Of a stretch of DNA of 64,000 bases, positions 46,884-60,347 are shown one piece after another. The stretch covers positions 10,447,567 through 10,511,566 of the forward strand of contig OX393562.1 of NCBI GenBank assembly GCA_947652115.1, read 5' to 3'. A model generated the notes under the pieces. The model saw only the letters and a list, made by a program, of their open reading frames with translations. It searched no databases and had not been told where the DNA came from. Numbering within the stretch: position 1 is the stretch's first letter; every line of letters starts with the position of its first letter. The DNA comes from Blastomussa wellsi. Taxonomy: Eukaryota; Cnidaria; Anthozoa; Scleractinia; Plerogyridae. The translations under genes were made by a program, and so were the position numbers.

Positions 46884-49800
46884 AACTTCATTTTTTGCTA
46901 AACCATTTCAGCGATGTTTTCGTGACGGCGCCACTGCGGGACCATTTGCGCGTTAATTTCAGACGATTCGGCAAACCTTCATAAAATTCAAGTTTTTTGC
47001 CTTTCGTAAAATTTCATTTTTCGCTAAAAAATTTCGGCTACGGCAAATCGCTGAAAAGGCAATCTTTTCGTGAGGTCGCCACTGCAGGAACATTTGCGCG
47101 TTAATTTCAGCCGATTCAGGAAACCTTCAAAAAAATCAAGTTTTTGCCTTCGTAAAATTTCAGTTTTTGCTAAAAAATTTTTGCTTCCGCGAATCGCTGA
47201 AAAAGCGATTTTTTCGTGACGGCGCAACTGCTGGAACATTTGCGTCTTAATTTCAGACGATTCGGCAAACCTTCCTAAAAATCAAGTTTTTGGTATTCCG
47301 TAAAATTTCATTTCTTGCTAAAAAATCTCGCCTACCGCGAATCGCTGAAAAGGCGATATTTTCTTGACGACGCCACTACGGGAAAATTGGCGCGTTAATT
47401 TCAGCCGATTCAGCAAACCTTCCAAAAATCAAGATTTCAGCCTTCCGTAAAATTTCATTTTCTGCTAAAAAATTTTTGCTTCCGCGAATCGCTGAAAACG
47501 CGATGTTTTCGTGACGGCGCCACTCCGGGAACATTTGCGCCTTAATTTCAAACTATTCGGCAATCCTCCAAAAGAATCAAGTTTTTGGCCTTGCGTAAAC
47601 TTTCATTTTTTGCTAAAAAATTTTGGCTTCCGCCAATCGCTGAAAGAGCGATGTTTTCGGGACGGCGCCACTGCGGGAACATTTGCGCGTTAATTTCAAA
47701 CGATTTGGCAAACCTTAAAAAAAATCAAGTTTTTGGCCTTCTGTAAAATTTCATTTTTTGCTAAAAAATTTCCGCTACTGCGAATCGCTGGAAAGGCGAT
47801 GTTTTCGTGAGGTCCCAACTGCGGGACCATTTTCACTGTGGGAACACTTCCAAAAATCAAGTTTTTGGCCTTCCGTAAAATTTCGGCTACCGCGAATCGA
47901 TGAAAAGGCGATGTTTTCGTGACGGCGACACTTCGTTAACATTTGTGCCTTTATTTCAGCCGATTCGTCAAACCTTCAAAAAATAAAGTTTTTGGCCTTC
48001 CGTGAAACTTCATTTTTTGCTAAAACATTTCAGCGATGTTTTCGTGACGGCGCCACTGCGGGACCATTTGCGCGTTAATTTCAGACGATTCGGCAAACCT
48101 TCATAAAATTCAAGTTTTTTGCCTTTCGTAAAATTTCATTTTTCGCTAAAAAATTTCGGCTACGGCAAATCGCTGAAAAGGCAATCTTTTCGTGAGGTCG
48201 CCACTGCAGGAACATTTGCGCGTTAATTTCAGCCGATTCAGGAAACCTGGCCTTGTGTAAAAGTTCATTTTCTTCTAAAAAATTTCCTCAACCGCAAATG
48301 CCTGAAAAGGCGATGTTTTCGTGGCGGCGCAACTACAGGGACATCTGCGCTTTGATTTCAGCCGATTCGGCAACCCTTCAAAAAAATCAAGTTGTTGGCC
48401 CTCCGCAAAATTTCATTTTTTGCGAAAAAACTTCGGGTACTGGGAATCGCTGATAACTTTACACGATTCGGCAAACCTTCCAAAAAACCAAGTTTTTACC
48501 TTCCGTAAAATTTAACTTTTTTCAAAAAATTTCGTCTACCGCGAATCGCTGCGCGACCACCAGAACATTTGCGCGTTAATTTCGGCCAATTTGGCAAACC
48601 TTCTAAAAAATCAAGTTTTTGGCCTTGTTTAAAATTTCATTTTTCTATAAAAAAATTTCGTCAACTGCGAATCGCTGAAAACGCGATGTTTTCGCTGCGG
48701 CGCTGCTACGGGAACATTTGCGCGTTACTTTCAGCGGATTCGGCAAACCTTCCAAAAAAATCAAGTTTTTGGCCTTGCGTAAAAGCTCATTTTCTTCTAA
48801 AAAATTTCGTCAACCGCAAATGCCTGAAAAGGCGATATTTTCGTGGCGGCGCAACTACAGGGACATTTGCGCTTTGATTTCAGCCGATTCGGCAACCCTT
48901 AAAAAAAATCAAGTTGTTGGCCCTCCGCAAAATTTCATTTTCCGCTAAAAAATTTCGGCTACGGAGAATCGCTGAAAAGGCAATGTCTTCGTGAGGTCGC
49001 CACTGCAGGAACATTTGCTCGATAATTTCAGCCGATTCCGGAAACCTTCAAAAAAAACAACTTTTTGCCCTTCCGAAAATTTCAGTTTCTGTTAAAAAAA
49101 TTTTGCTTCCGCGAATCGCTGAAAAAGCGATGTTTTCGTGACGGCGCCATTGCTGGAACATTTTCGCGTTAATTTCAGCTGATTCGGCAAACCTTCAAAA
49201 AAATCAAGTTTTTGCTCTTCGTAAAATTTCAGTTTCTGCTAAAAAATTTTTGCTTCCGCGAATCGCTGAAAAGGCGATCTTTTCGTAGCGGCCCCACTAC
49301 CGGGACATTTGCGAGTTAATTTCAGCCGATTTGGCAAACCTTCCTAAAAATCAAGTTTTTTTGTCTTTCGTAAAATTTCATTTTTCGCTAAAAAATTTCT
49401 GCTACGGCGAATCGCTGAAAAGGCAATGTTTTCGTGAGGTCGCCACTGCAGGAACATTTGCGCGATAATTTCAGCCGATTCCGGAAACCTTCAAAAAAAT
49501 CAACTTTTTGCCCTTCCGAAAATTTCAGTTTCTGCTAAAAAAATTTTGCTTCCGCGAATCGCTGAAAAAGCGATGTTTTCGTGACGGCGCCATTGCTGGA
49601 ACATTTGCGCGTTAATTTCAGCTGATTCGGCAAACCTTCCAACAAATCAAGTTTTTGGTATTCCGTAAAATTTCATTTTTAGCTAAAAAAATTTCGGCTA
49701 CCGCCAATCGCTGAAAAAGCGATCTTTTCGTGACGGCGCCACTCCGGGAACATTTGCGCCTTAATTTCAAACTATTCGGCAATCCTCCAAAAGAATCAAG

Positions 49801-50078
49801 TTTTTGCCCTTCTGTAAAATTTTATTTTTTGCTAAAAAATTTCCGCTACTGCGAATCGCTGGAAAGGCGATGTTTTCGTGAGGTCCCCACTGCGGGACCA
49901 TTTTCACTGTGGGAACACTTCCAAAAATCAAGTTTTTGGCCTTCCGTAAAATTTCGGTTACCGCGAATCGATGAAAAGGCGATGTTTTCGTGACGGCGAC
50001 ACTTCGTTAACATTTGTGCCTTTATTTCAGCCGATTCGGCAAACCTTCAAAAAATAAAGTTTTTGGCCTTCCGTGAAA
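46884..50078. repeat. Satellite block SAT12 (3195 bp, type C)
   Basis: Near-identical to SAT11, with all three of its private markers. Empty-site junction at 48005-48007. Confidence 0.92.
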
Positions 50079-51468
50079 AGACCAATTTATGCCCCCATAA
50101 ATTGTAGCTAATGGACAACCAGGAGAATCATGTGTGTATTGCGTGACATGTAGCAAATAGGGTGGGATTTCACAAGCCAAAGTTTAATTCCACTCACGTG
50201 CCTCTATTGTGTAAGTTGCATGCTTTAGCCAATCAGAGTGTTTGAATTCACTGCCACTAAAGTTCAAGGGCAAAGTACACAGGCCTTGTGCTTTTTCATT
50301 CTGTTGCTTGAGCAGGCAAATTATCTGCCTGCTCCATCTCAGTACAACTAATTTTCCCACCCTTCCCTCCCTATCTTGCTAGCATGTCGTTTGCTTTATG
50401 ATTTAGAATACACTATATTGCTTACCTACAAAAAAAAAACAAAAAAAAAACATTATTTTCCTAAGAAATATTGCGATGCTTGCTATATACAAGATGTTGC
50501 AGTTTGAGCCTCTGATGGGTATACCTGCAGTGTACCTGCACCATAGACATGCAATATGGTTTTCTTGAAATGCATTGTAAACCGATCTCTGGTTAGGCCT
50601 TCAGGTTTATATATTGTTACTATAGCATTTTTTCGAGGTTGTTGAGATCTTCCATGTAATTGTTATAATCTGCAGTTGTGTTCGGTTACGGTTAGCTTTG
50701 GCAGTTCATCTGCCTCAAAGACACTTATTGTACTGATTAGCTAGGCCTATTTTATGACCTGCTTGTTTTTATCGCATTTTGCAAGGTTGCGATCTTCCAT
50801 GTAATTGTTATAATCTGCAGTTGTGTTCGGTTATGGTTAGATTTGGCAGTTTATCTGCCTCAAAGACACTTAATGTAATGATTAGCTAGGCCTATTTTCA
50901 TGACCTACATTCTTGCATTTGTGTGTAACTCTCTAGTAGAGTGTTCTGTTGGTTCTTTTATCTCATATTGATATAATAAACATTGGGTTGGGATGAAGTG
51001 CTCCCATACAGGTCACCCTTTGCCCCATAGACTCACAGAATGGATTGGTTGCCATGGTAACCATGAGTCTAAACCCCTCTAACTTGAATAAGGACCTCTT
51101 TCAGGGTATTGTGTTCTGCAGCCCTGAAGAGGAATAAGGACCTCTCCCACGGTATTGTGGTCGGCAGCCCTGGAGAGGAGTAAGGAGCTCTTTAGGGTAT
51201 TGTGGTCGGCAGCCCAAAAGAGTTGTAGGACCTCTTGCAGGGTATTGTGTTTGCAGCCCTCAAGAGCAGTAGGACCTCTCTTAGGGGATTGTGATGTGCA
51301 CCCCTAGAGAGAAAAGGGGAGTGGAGGGGTTGTGACCCCTCCCCTCTTCCCAAGCTAGACTAGCATTGTGTTTAGTGGCAGTGGCCTGTTACTGGAGTAC
51401 TTCATTCCCAACCCCAATTCCCCACATATTGTTGTCCAAGTTTCTGTCTTCTCATGGGTTGGGACATT
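50079..51468. repeat. Non-satellite segment NS13 (1390 bp, type C)
   Basis: Standard type C copy with GTAGCTAATGG. I see no private change. Confidence 0.9.
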
Positions 51469-54400
51469 AACTTCATTTTTTGCTAAACCATTTCAGCGAT
51501 GTTTTCGTGACGGCGCCACTGCGGGACCATTTGCGCGTTAATTTCAGACGATTCGGCAAACCTTCATAAAATTCAAGTTTTTTGCCTTTCGTAAAATTTC
51601 ATTTTTCGCTAAAAAATTTCGGCTACGGCAAATCGCTGAAAAGGCAATCTTTTCGTGAGGTCGCCACTGCAGGAACATTTGCGCGTTAATTTCAGCCGAT
51701 TCAGGAAACCTTCAAAAAAATCAAGTTTTTGCCCTTCGTAAAATTTCAGCTTTTGCTAAAAAAGTTTTTGCTTCCGCGAATCGCTGAAAAAGCGATTTTT
51801 TCGTGACGGCGCAACTGCTGGAACATTTGCGTCTTAATTTCAGACGATTCGGCAAACCTTCCTAAAAATCAAGTTTTTGGTATTCCGTAAAATTTCATTT
51901 CTTGCTAAAAAATCTCGCCTACCGCGAATCGCTGAAAAGGCGATATTTTCTTGACGACGCCACTACGGGAAAATTGGCGCGTTAATTTCAGCCGATTCAG
52001 CAAACCTTCCAAAAATCAAGATTTCAGCCTTCCGTAAAATTTCATTTTCTGCTAAAAAATTTTTGCTTCCGCGAATCGCTGAAAACGCGATGTTTTCGTG
52101 ACGGCGCCACTCCGGGAACATTTGCGCCTTAATTTCAAACTATTCGGCAATCCTCCAAAAGAATCAAGTTTTTGGCCTTGCGTAAACTTTCATTTTTTGC
52201 TAAAAAATTTTGGCTTCCGCCAATCGCTGAAAGAGCGATGTTTTCGGGACGGCGCCACTGCGGGAACATTTGCGCGTTAATTTCAAACGATTTGGCAAAC
52301 CTTAAAAAAAATCAAGTTTTTGGCCTTCTGTAAAATTTCATTTTTTGCTAAAAAATTTCCGCTACCGCGAATCGCTGGAAAGGCGATGTTTTCGTGAGGT
52401 CCCAACTGCGGGACCATTTTCACTGTGGGAACACTTCCAAAAATCAAGTTTTTGGCCTTCCGTAAAATTTCGGCTACCGCGAATCGATGAAAAGGCGATG
52501 TTTTCGTGACGGCGACACTTCGTTAACATTTGTGCCTTTATTTCAGCCGATTCGTCAAACCTTCAAAAAATAAAGTTTTTGGCCTTCCGTGAAACTTCAT
52601 TTTTTGCTAAAACATTTCAGCGATGTTTTCGTGACGGCGCCACTGCGGGACCATTTGCGCGTTAATTTCAGACGATTCGGCAAACCTTCATAAAATCCAA
52701 GTTTTTTGCCTTTCGTAAAATTTCATTTTTCGCTAAAAAATTTCGGCTACGGCAAATCGCTGAAAAGGCAATCTTTTCGTGAGGTCGCCACTGCAGGAAC
52801 ATTTGCGCGTTAATTTCAGCCGATTCAGGAAACCTGGCCTTGTGTAAAAGTTCATTTTCTTCTAAAAAATTTCCTCAACCGCAAATGCCTGAAAAGGCGA
52901 TGTTTTCGTGGCGGCGCAACTACAGGGACATCTGCGCTTTGATTTCAGCCGATTCGGCAACCCTTCAAAAAAATCAAGTTGTTGGCCCTCCGCAAAATTT
53001 CATTTTTTGCGAAAAAACTTCGGGTACTGGGAATCGCTGATAACTTTACACGATTCGGCAAACCTTCCAAAAAACCAAGTTTTTACCTTCCGTAAAATTT
53101 AACTTTTTTCAAAAAATTTCGTCTACCGCGAATCGCTGCGCGACCACCAGAACATTTGCGCGTTAATTTCGGCCAATTTGGCAAACCTTCTAAAAAATCA
53201 AGTTTTTGGCCTTGTTTAAAATTTCATTTTTCTATAAAAAAATTTCGTCAACTGCGAATCGCTGAAAACGCGATGTTTTCGCTGCGGCGCTGCTACGGGA
53301 ACATTTGCGCGTTACTTTCAGCGGATTCGGCAAACCTTCCAAAAAAATCAAGTTTTTGGCCTTGCGTAAAAGCTCATTTTCTTCTAAAAAATTTCGTCAA
53401 CCGCAAATGCCTGAAAAGGCGATATTTTCGTGGCGGCGCAACTACAGGGACATTTGCGCTTTGATTTCAGCCGATTCGGCAACCCTTAAAAAAAATCAAG
53501 TTGTTGGCCCTCCGCAAAATTTCATTTTCCGCTAAAAAATTTCGGCTACGGAGAATCGCTGAAAAGGCAATGTCTTCGTGAGGTCGCCACTGCAGGAACA
53601 TTTGCTCGATAATTTCAGCCGATTCCGGAAACCTTCAAAAAAAACAACTTTTTGCCCTTCCGAAAATTTCAGTTTCTGTTAAAAAAATTTTGCTTCCGCG
53701 AATCGCTGAAAAAGCGATGTTTTCGTGACGGCGCCATTGCTGGAACATTTGCGCGTTAATTTCAGCTGATTCGGCAAACCTTCAAAAAAATCAAGTTTTT
53801 GCTCTTCGTAAAATTTCAGTTTCTGCTAAAAAATTTTTGCTTCCGCGAATCGCTGAAAAGGCGATCTTTCCGTAGCGGCCCCACTACCGGGACATTTGCG
53901 AGTTAATTTCAGCCGATTCGGCAAACCTTCCTAAAAATCAAGTTTTTTTGTCTTTCGTAAAATTTCATTTTTCGCTAAAAAATTTCTGCTACGGCGAATC
54001 GCTGAAAAGGCAATGTTTTCGTGAGGTCGCCACTGCAGGAACATTTGCGCGATAATTTCAGCCGATTCCGGAAACCTTAAAAAAAATCAACTTTTTGCCC
54101 TTCCGAAAATTTCAGTTTCTGCTAAAAAAATTTTGCTTCCGCGAATCGCTGAAAAAGCGATGTTTTCGTGACGGCGCCATTGCTGGAACATTTGCGCGTT
54201 AATTTCAGCTGATTCGGCAAACCTTCCAACAAATCAAGTTTTTGGTATTCCGTAAAATTTCATTTTTAGCTAAAAAAATTTCGGCTACCGCCAATCGCTG
54301 AAAAAGCGATCTTTTCGTGACGGCGCCACTCCGGGAACATTTGCGCCTTAATTTCAAACTATTCGGCAATCCTCCAAAAGAATCAAGTTTTTGCCCTTCT

Positions 54401-54665
54401 GTAAAATTTCATTTTTTGCTAAAAAATTTCCGCTACTGCGAATCGCTGGAAAGGCGATGTTTTCGTGAGGTCCCCACTGCGGGACCATTTTCACTGTGGG
54501 AACACTTCCAAAAATCAAGTTTTTGGCCTTCCGTAAAATTTCGGCTACCGCGAATCGATGAAAAGGCGATGTTTTCGTGACGGCGACACTTCGTTAACAT
54601 TTGTGCCTTTATTTCAGCCGATTCGGCAAACCTTCAAAAAATAAAGTTTTTGGCCTTCCGTGAAA
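51469..54665. repeat. Satellite block SAT13 (3197 bp, type C)
   Basis: Founding markers of the last sub-block: TTTCAGCTTTTGC near 51746 and ATAAAATCCAAG near 52691, both shared with SAT14 and SAT15. Empty-site junction at 52592-52594. Confidence 0.92.
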
Positions 54666-56054
54666 AGACCAATTTATGCCCCCATAAATTGTAGTTAATG
54701 GACAACCAGGAGAATCATGTGTGTATTGCGTGACATGTAGCAAATAGGGTGGGATTTCACAAGCCAAAGTTTAATTCCACTCACGTGCCTCTATTGTGTA
54801 AGTTGCATGCTTTAGCCAATCAGAGTGTTTGAATTCACTGCCACTAAAGTTCAAGGGCAAAGTACACAGGCCTTGTGCTTTTTCATTCTGTTGCTTGAGC
54901 AGGCAAATTATCTGCCTGCTCCATCTCAGTACAACTAATTTTCCCACCCTTCCCTCCCTATCTTGCTAGCATGTCGTTTGCTTTATGATTTAGAATACAC
55001 TATATTGCTTACCTACAAAAAAAAAACAAAAAAAAACATTATTTTCCTAAGAAATATTGCGATGCTTGCTATATACAAGATGTTGCAGTTTGAGCCTCTG
55101 ATGGGTATACCTGCAGTGTACCTGCACCATAGACATGCAATATGGTTTTCTTGAAATGCATTGTAAACCGATCTCTGGTTAGGCCTTCAGGTTTATATAT
55201 TGTTACTATAGCATTTTTTCGAGGTTGTTGAGATCTTCCATGTAATTGTTATAATCTGCAGTTGTGTTCGGTTACGGTTAGCTTTGGCAGTTCATCTGCC
55301 TCAAAGACACTTATTGTACTGATTAGCTAGGCCTATTTTATGACCTGCTTGTTTTTATCGCATTTTGCAAGGTTGCGATCTTCCATGTAATTGTTATAAT
55401 CTGCAGTTGTGTTCGGTTATGGTTAGATTTGGCAGTTTATCTGCCTCAAAGACACTTAATGTAATGATTAGCTAGGCCTATTTTCATGACCTACATTCTT
55501 GCATTTGTGTGTAACTCTCTAGTAGAGTGTTCTGTTGGTTCTTTTATCTCATATTGATATAATAAACATTGGGTTGGGATGAAGTGCTCCCATACAGGTC
55601 ACCCTTTGCCCCATAGACTCACAGAATGGATTGGTTGCCATGGTAACCATGAGTCTAAACCCCTCTAACTTGAATAAGGACCTCTTTCAGGGTATTGTGT
55701 TCTGCAGCCCTGAAGAGGAATAAGGACCTCTCCCACGGTATTGTGGTCGGCAGCCCTGGAGAGGAGTAAGGAGCTCTTTAGGGTATTGTGGTCGGCAGCC
55801 CAAAAGAGTTGTAGGACCTCTTGCAGGGTATTGTGTTTGCAGCCCTCAAGAGCAGTAGGACCTCTCTTAGGGGATTGTGATGTGCACCCCTAGAGAGAAA
55901 AGGGGAGTGGAGGGGTTGTGACCCCTCCCCTCTTCCCAAGCTAGACTAGCATTGTGTTTAGTGGCAGTGGCCTTTTACTGGAGTACTTCATTCCCAACCC
56001 CAATTCCCCACATATTGTTGTCCAAGTTTCTGTCTTCTCATGGGTTGGGACATT
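54666..56054. repeat. Non-satellite segment NS14 (1389 bp, type C)
   Basis: GTAGTTAATGG, with a shortened A tract near 55017-55037. A private GGCCTTTTACTGG near 55970 replaces GGCCTGTTACTGG. Confidence 0.9.
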
Positions 56055-59000
56055 AACTTCATTTTTTGCTAAACCATTTCAGCGATGTTTTCGTGACGGC
56101 GCCACTGCGGGACCATTTGCGCGTTAATTTCAGACGATTCGGCAAACCTTCATAAAATTCAAGTTTTTTGCCTTTCGTAAAATTTCATTTTTCGCTAAAA
56201 AATTTCGGCTACGGCAAATCGCTGAAAAGGCAATCTTTTCGTGAGGTCGCCACTGCAGGAACATTTGCGCGTTAATTTCAGCCGATTCAGGAAACCTTCA
56301 AAAAAATCAAGTTTTTGCCCTTCGTAAAATTTCAGCTTTTGCTAAAAAAGTTTTTGCTTCCGCGAATCGCTGAAAAAGCGATTTTTTCGTGACGGCGCAA
56401 CTGCTGGAACATTTGCGTCTTAATTTCAGACGATTCGGCAAACCTTCCTAAAAATCAAGTTTTTGGTATTCCGTAAAATTTCATTTCTTGCTAAAAAATC
56501 TCGCCTACCGCGAATCGCTGAAAAGGCGATATTTTCTTGACGACGCCACTACGGGAAAATTGGCGCGTTAATTTCAGCCGATTCAGCAAACCTTCCAAAA
56601 ATCAAGATTTCAGCCTTCCGTAAAATTTCATTTTCTGCTAAAAAATTTTTGCTTCCGCGAATCGCTGAAAACGCGATGTTTTCGTGACGGCGCCACTCCG
56701 GGAACATTTGCGCCTTAATTTCAAACTATTCGGCAATCCTCCAAAAGAATCAAGTTTTTGGCCTTGCGTAAACTTTCATTTTTTGCTAAAAAATTTCCGC
56801 TACCGCGAATCGCTGGAAAGGCGATGTTTTCGTGAGGTCCCAACTGCGGGACCATTTTCACTGTGGGAACACTTAAAAAAATCAAGTTTTTGGCCTTCCG
56901 TAAAATTTCGGCTACCGCGAATCGATGAAAAGGCGATGTTTTCGTGACGGCGACACTTCGTTAACATTTGTGCCTTTATTTCAGCCGATTCGTCAAACCT
57001 TCAAAAAATAAAGTTTTTGGCCTTCCGTGAAACTTCATTTTTTGCTAAAACATTTCAGCGATGTTTTCGTGACGGCGCCACTGCGGGACCATTTGCGCGT
57101 TAATTTCAGACGATTCGGCAAACCTTCATAAAATCCAAGTTTTTTGCCTTTCGTAAAATTTCATTTTTCGCTAAAAAATTTCGGCTACGGCAAATCGCTG
57201 AAAAGGCAATCTTTTCGTGAGGTCGCCACTGCAGGAACATTTGCGCGTTAATTTCAGCCGATTCAGGAAACCTGGCCTTGTGTAAAAGTTCATTTTCTTC
57301 TAAAAAATTTCCTCAACCGCAAATGCCTGAAAAGGCGATGTTTTCGTGGCGGCGCAACTACAGGGACATCTGCGCTTTGATTTCAGCCGATTCGGCAACC
57401 CTTCAAAAAAATCAAGTTGTTGGCCCTCCGCAAAATTTCATTTTTTGCGAAAAAACTTCGGGTACTGGGAATCGCTGATAACTTTACACGATTCGGCAAA
57501 CCTTCCAAAAAACCAAGTTTTTACCTTCCGTAAAATTTAACTTTTTTCAAAAAATTTCGTCTACCGCGAATCGCTGCGCGACCACCAGAACATTTGCGCG
57601 TTAATTTCGGCCAATTTGGCAAACCTTCTAAAAAATCAAGTTTTTGGCCTTGTTTAAAATTTCATTTTTCTATAAAAAAATTTCGTCAACTGCGAATCGC
57701 TGAAAACGCGATGTTTTCGCTGCGGCGCTGCTACGGGAACATTTGCGCGTTACTTTCAGCGGATTCGGCAAACCTTCCAAAAAAATCAAGTTTTTGGCCT
57801 TGCGTAAAAGCTCATTTTCTTCTAAAAAATTTCGTCAACCGCAAATGCCTGAAAAGGCGATATTTTCGTGGCGGCGCAACTACAGGGACATTTGCGCTTT
57901 GATTTCAGCCGATTCGGCAACCCTTAAAAAAAATCAAGTTGTTGGCCCTCCGCAAAATTTCATTTTCCGCTAAAAAATTTCGGCTACGGAGAATCGCTGA
58001 AAAGGCAATGTCTTCGTGAGGTCGCCACTGCAGGAACATTTGCTCGATAATTTCAGCCGATTCCGGAAACCTTCAAAAAAAACAACTTTTTGCCCTTCCG
58101 AAAATTTCAGTTTCTGTTAAAAAAATTTTGCTTCCGCGAATCGCTGAAAAAGCGATGTTTTCGTGACGGCGCCATTGCTGGAACATTTGCGCGTTAATTT
58201 CAGCTGATTCGGCAAACCTTCAAAAAAATCAAGTTTTTGCTCTTCGTAAAATTTCAGTTTCTGCTAAAAAATTTTTGCTTCCGCGAATCGCTGAAAAGGC
58301 GATCTTTTCGTAGCGGCCCCACTACCGGGACATTTGCGAGTTAATTTCAGCCGATTCGGCAAACCTTCCTAAAAATCAAGTTTTTTTGTCTTTCGTAAAA
58401 TTTCATTTTTCGCTAAAAAATTTCTGCTACGGCGAATCGCTGAAAAGGCAATGTTTTCGTGAGGTCGCCACTGCAGGAACATTTGCGCGATAATTTCAGC
58501 CGATTCCGGAAACCTTCAAAAAAATCAACTTTTTGCCCTTCCGAAAATTTCAGTTTCTGCTAAAAAAATTTTGCTTCCGCGAATCGCTGAAAAAGCGATG
58601 TTTTCGTGACGGCGCCATTGCTGGAACATTTGCGCGTTAATTTCAGCTGATTCGGCAAACCTTCCAACAAATCAAGTTTTTGGTATTCCGTAAAATTTCA
58701 TTTTTAGCTAAAAAAATTTCGGCTACCGCCAATCGCTGAAAAAGCGATCTTTTCGTGACGGCGCCACTCCGGGAACATTTGCGCCTTAATTTCAAACTAT
58801 TCGGCAATCCTCCAAAAGAATCAAGTTTTTGCCCTTCTGTAAAATTTCATTTTTTGCTAAAAAATTTCCGCTACTGCGAATCGCTGGAAAGGCGATGTTT
58901 TCGTGAGGTCCCCACTGCGGGACCATTTTCACTGTGGGAACACTTCCAAAAATCAAGTTTTTGGCCTTCCGTAAAATTTCGGCTACCGCGAATCGATGAA

Positions 59001-59103
59001 AAGGCGATGTTTTCGTGACGGCGACACTTCGTTAACATTTGTGCCTTTATTTCAGCCGATTCGGCAAACCTTCAAAAAATAAAGTTTTTGGCCTTCCGTG
59101 AAA
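56055..59103. repeat. Satellite block SAT14 (3049 bp, type C with one internal monomer deleted)
   Basis: At 56777-56797 the sequence goes from the start of one monomer (GCGTAAACTTTCATTTTTTGC) to the end of the next (AATTTCCGCTACCGCG). It skips the GGCTTCCGCCAATCGCTGAA part present in the other type C units, a loss of about 148 bp. Empty-site junction at 57030-57032. Confidence 0.92.
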
Positions 59104-60347
59104 AGACCAATTTATGCCCCCATAAATTGTAGTTAATGGACAACCAGGAGAATCATGTGTGTATTGCGTGACATGTAGCAAACAGGGTGGGATTTCACAA
59201 GCCAAAGTTTAATTCCACTCACGTGCCTCTATTGTGTAAGTTGCATGCTTTAGCCAATCAGAGTGTTTGAATTCACTGCCACTAAAGTTCAAGGGCAAAG
59301 TACACAGGCCTTGTGCTTTTTCATTCTGTTGCTTGAGCAGGCAAATTATCTGCCTGCTCCATCTCAGTACAACTAATTTTCCCACCCTTCCCTCCCTATC
59401 TTGCTAGCATGTCGTTTGCTTTATGATTTAGAATACACTATATTGCTTACCTACAAAACAAAAACAAAAAAAAACATTATTTTCCTAAGAAATATTGCGA
59501 TGCTTGCTATATACAAGATGTTGCAGTTTGAGCCTCTGATGGGTATACCTGCAGTGTACCTGCACCATAGACATGCAATATGGTTTTCTTGAAATGCATT
59601 GTAAACCGATCTCTGGTTAGGCCTTCAGGTTTATATATTGTTACTATAGCATTTTTTCGAGGTTGTTGCGATCTTCCATGTAATTGTTATAATCTGCAGT
59701 TGTGTTCGGTTACGGTTAGCTTTGGCAGTTCATCTGCCTCAAAGACACTTAATGTAATGATTAGCTAGGCCTATTTTCATGACCTACATTCTTGCATTTG
59801 TGTGTAACTCTCTAGTAGAGTGTTCTGTTGGTTCTTTTATCTCATATTGATATAATAAACATTGGGTTGGGATGAAGTGCTCCCATACAGGTCACCCTTT
59901 GCCCCATAGACTCACAGAATGGATTGGTTGCCATGGTAACCATGAGTCTAAACCCCTCTAACTTGAATAAGGACCTCTTTCAGGGTATTGTGTTCTGCAG
60001 CCCTGAAGAGGAATAAGGACCTCTCCCACGGTATTGTGGTCGGCAGCCCTGGAGAGGAGTAAGGAGCTCTTTAGAGTATTGTGGTCGGCAGCCCAAAAGA
60101 GTTGTAGGACCTCTTGCAGGGTATTGTGTTTGCAGCCCTCAAGAGCAGTAGGACCTCTCTTAGGGGATTGTGATGTGCACCCCTAGAGAGAAAAGGGGAG
60201 TGGAGGGGTTGTGACCCCTCCCCTCTTCCCAAGCTAGACTAGCATTGTGTTTAGTGGCAGTGGCCTGTTACTGGAGTACTTCATTCCCAACCCCAATTCC
60301 CCACATATTGTTGTCCAAGTTTCTGTCTTCTCATGGGTTGGGACATT
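59104..60347. repeat. Non-satellite segment NS15 (1244 bp, R1/R2 collapsed)
   Basis: Only one copy of the 145-bp duplication is present (core at 59670-59787). It begins like R1 (TACGGTTAGCTTTGGCAGTTC) and ends like R2 (ACACTTAATGTAATG, TTTTCATGACCTAC), as expected for recombination between the two copies. The A tract has the AAAACAAAAAC form, shared with NS16. The third hairpin repeat reads TTTAGAGTATTG near 60072. Confidence 0.92.

Noticed and set aside
59580..59768. 62-codon frame in unit 15
   Set aside because: Created by the collapse of the R1/R2 duplication. It is closed in all other units.
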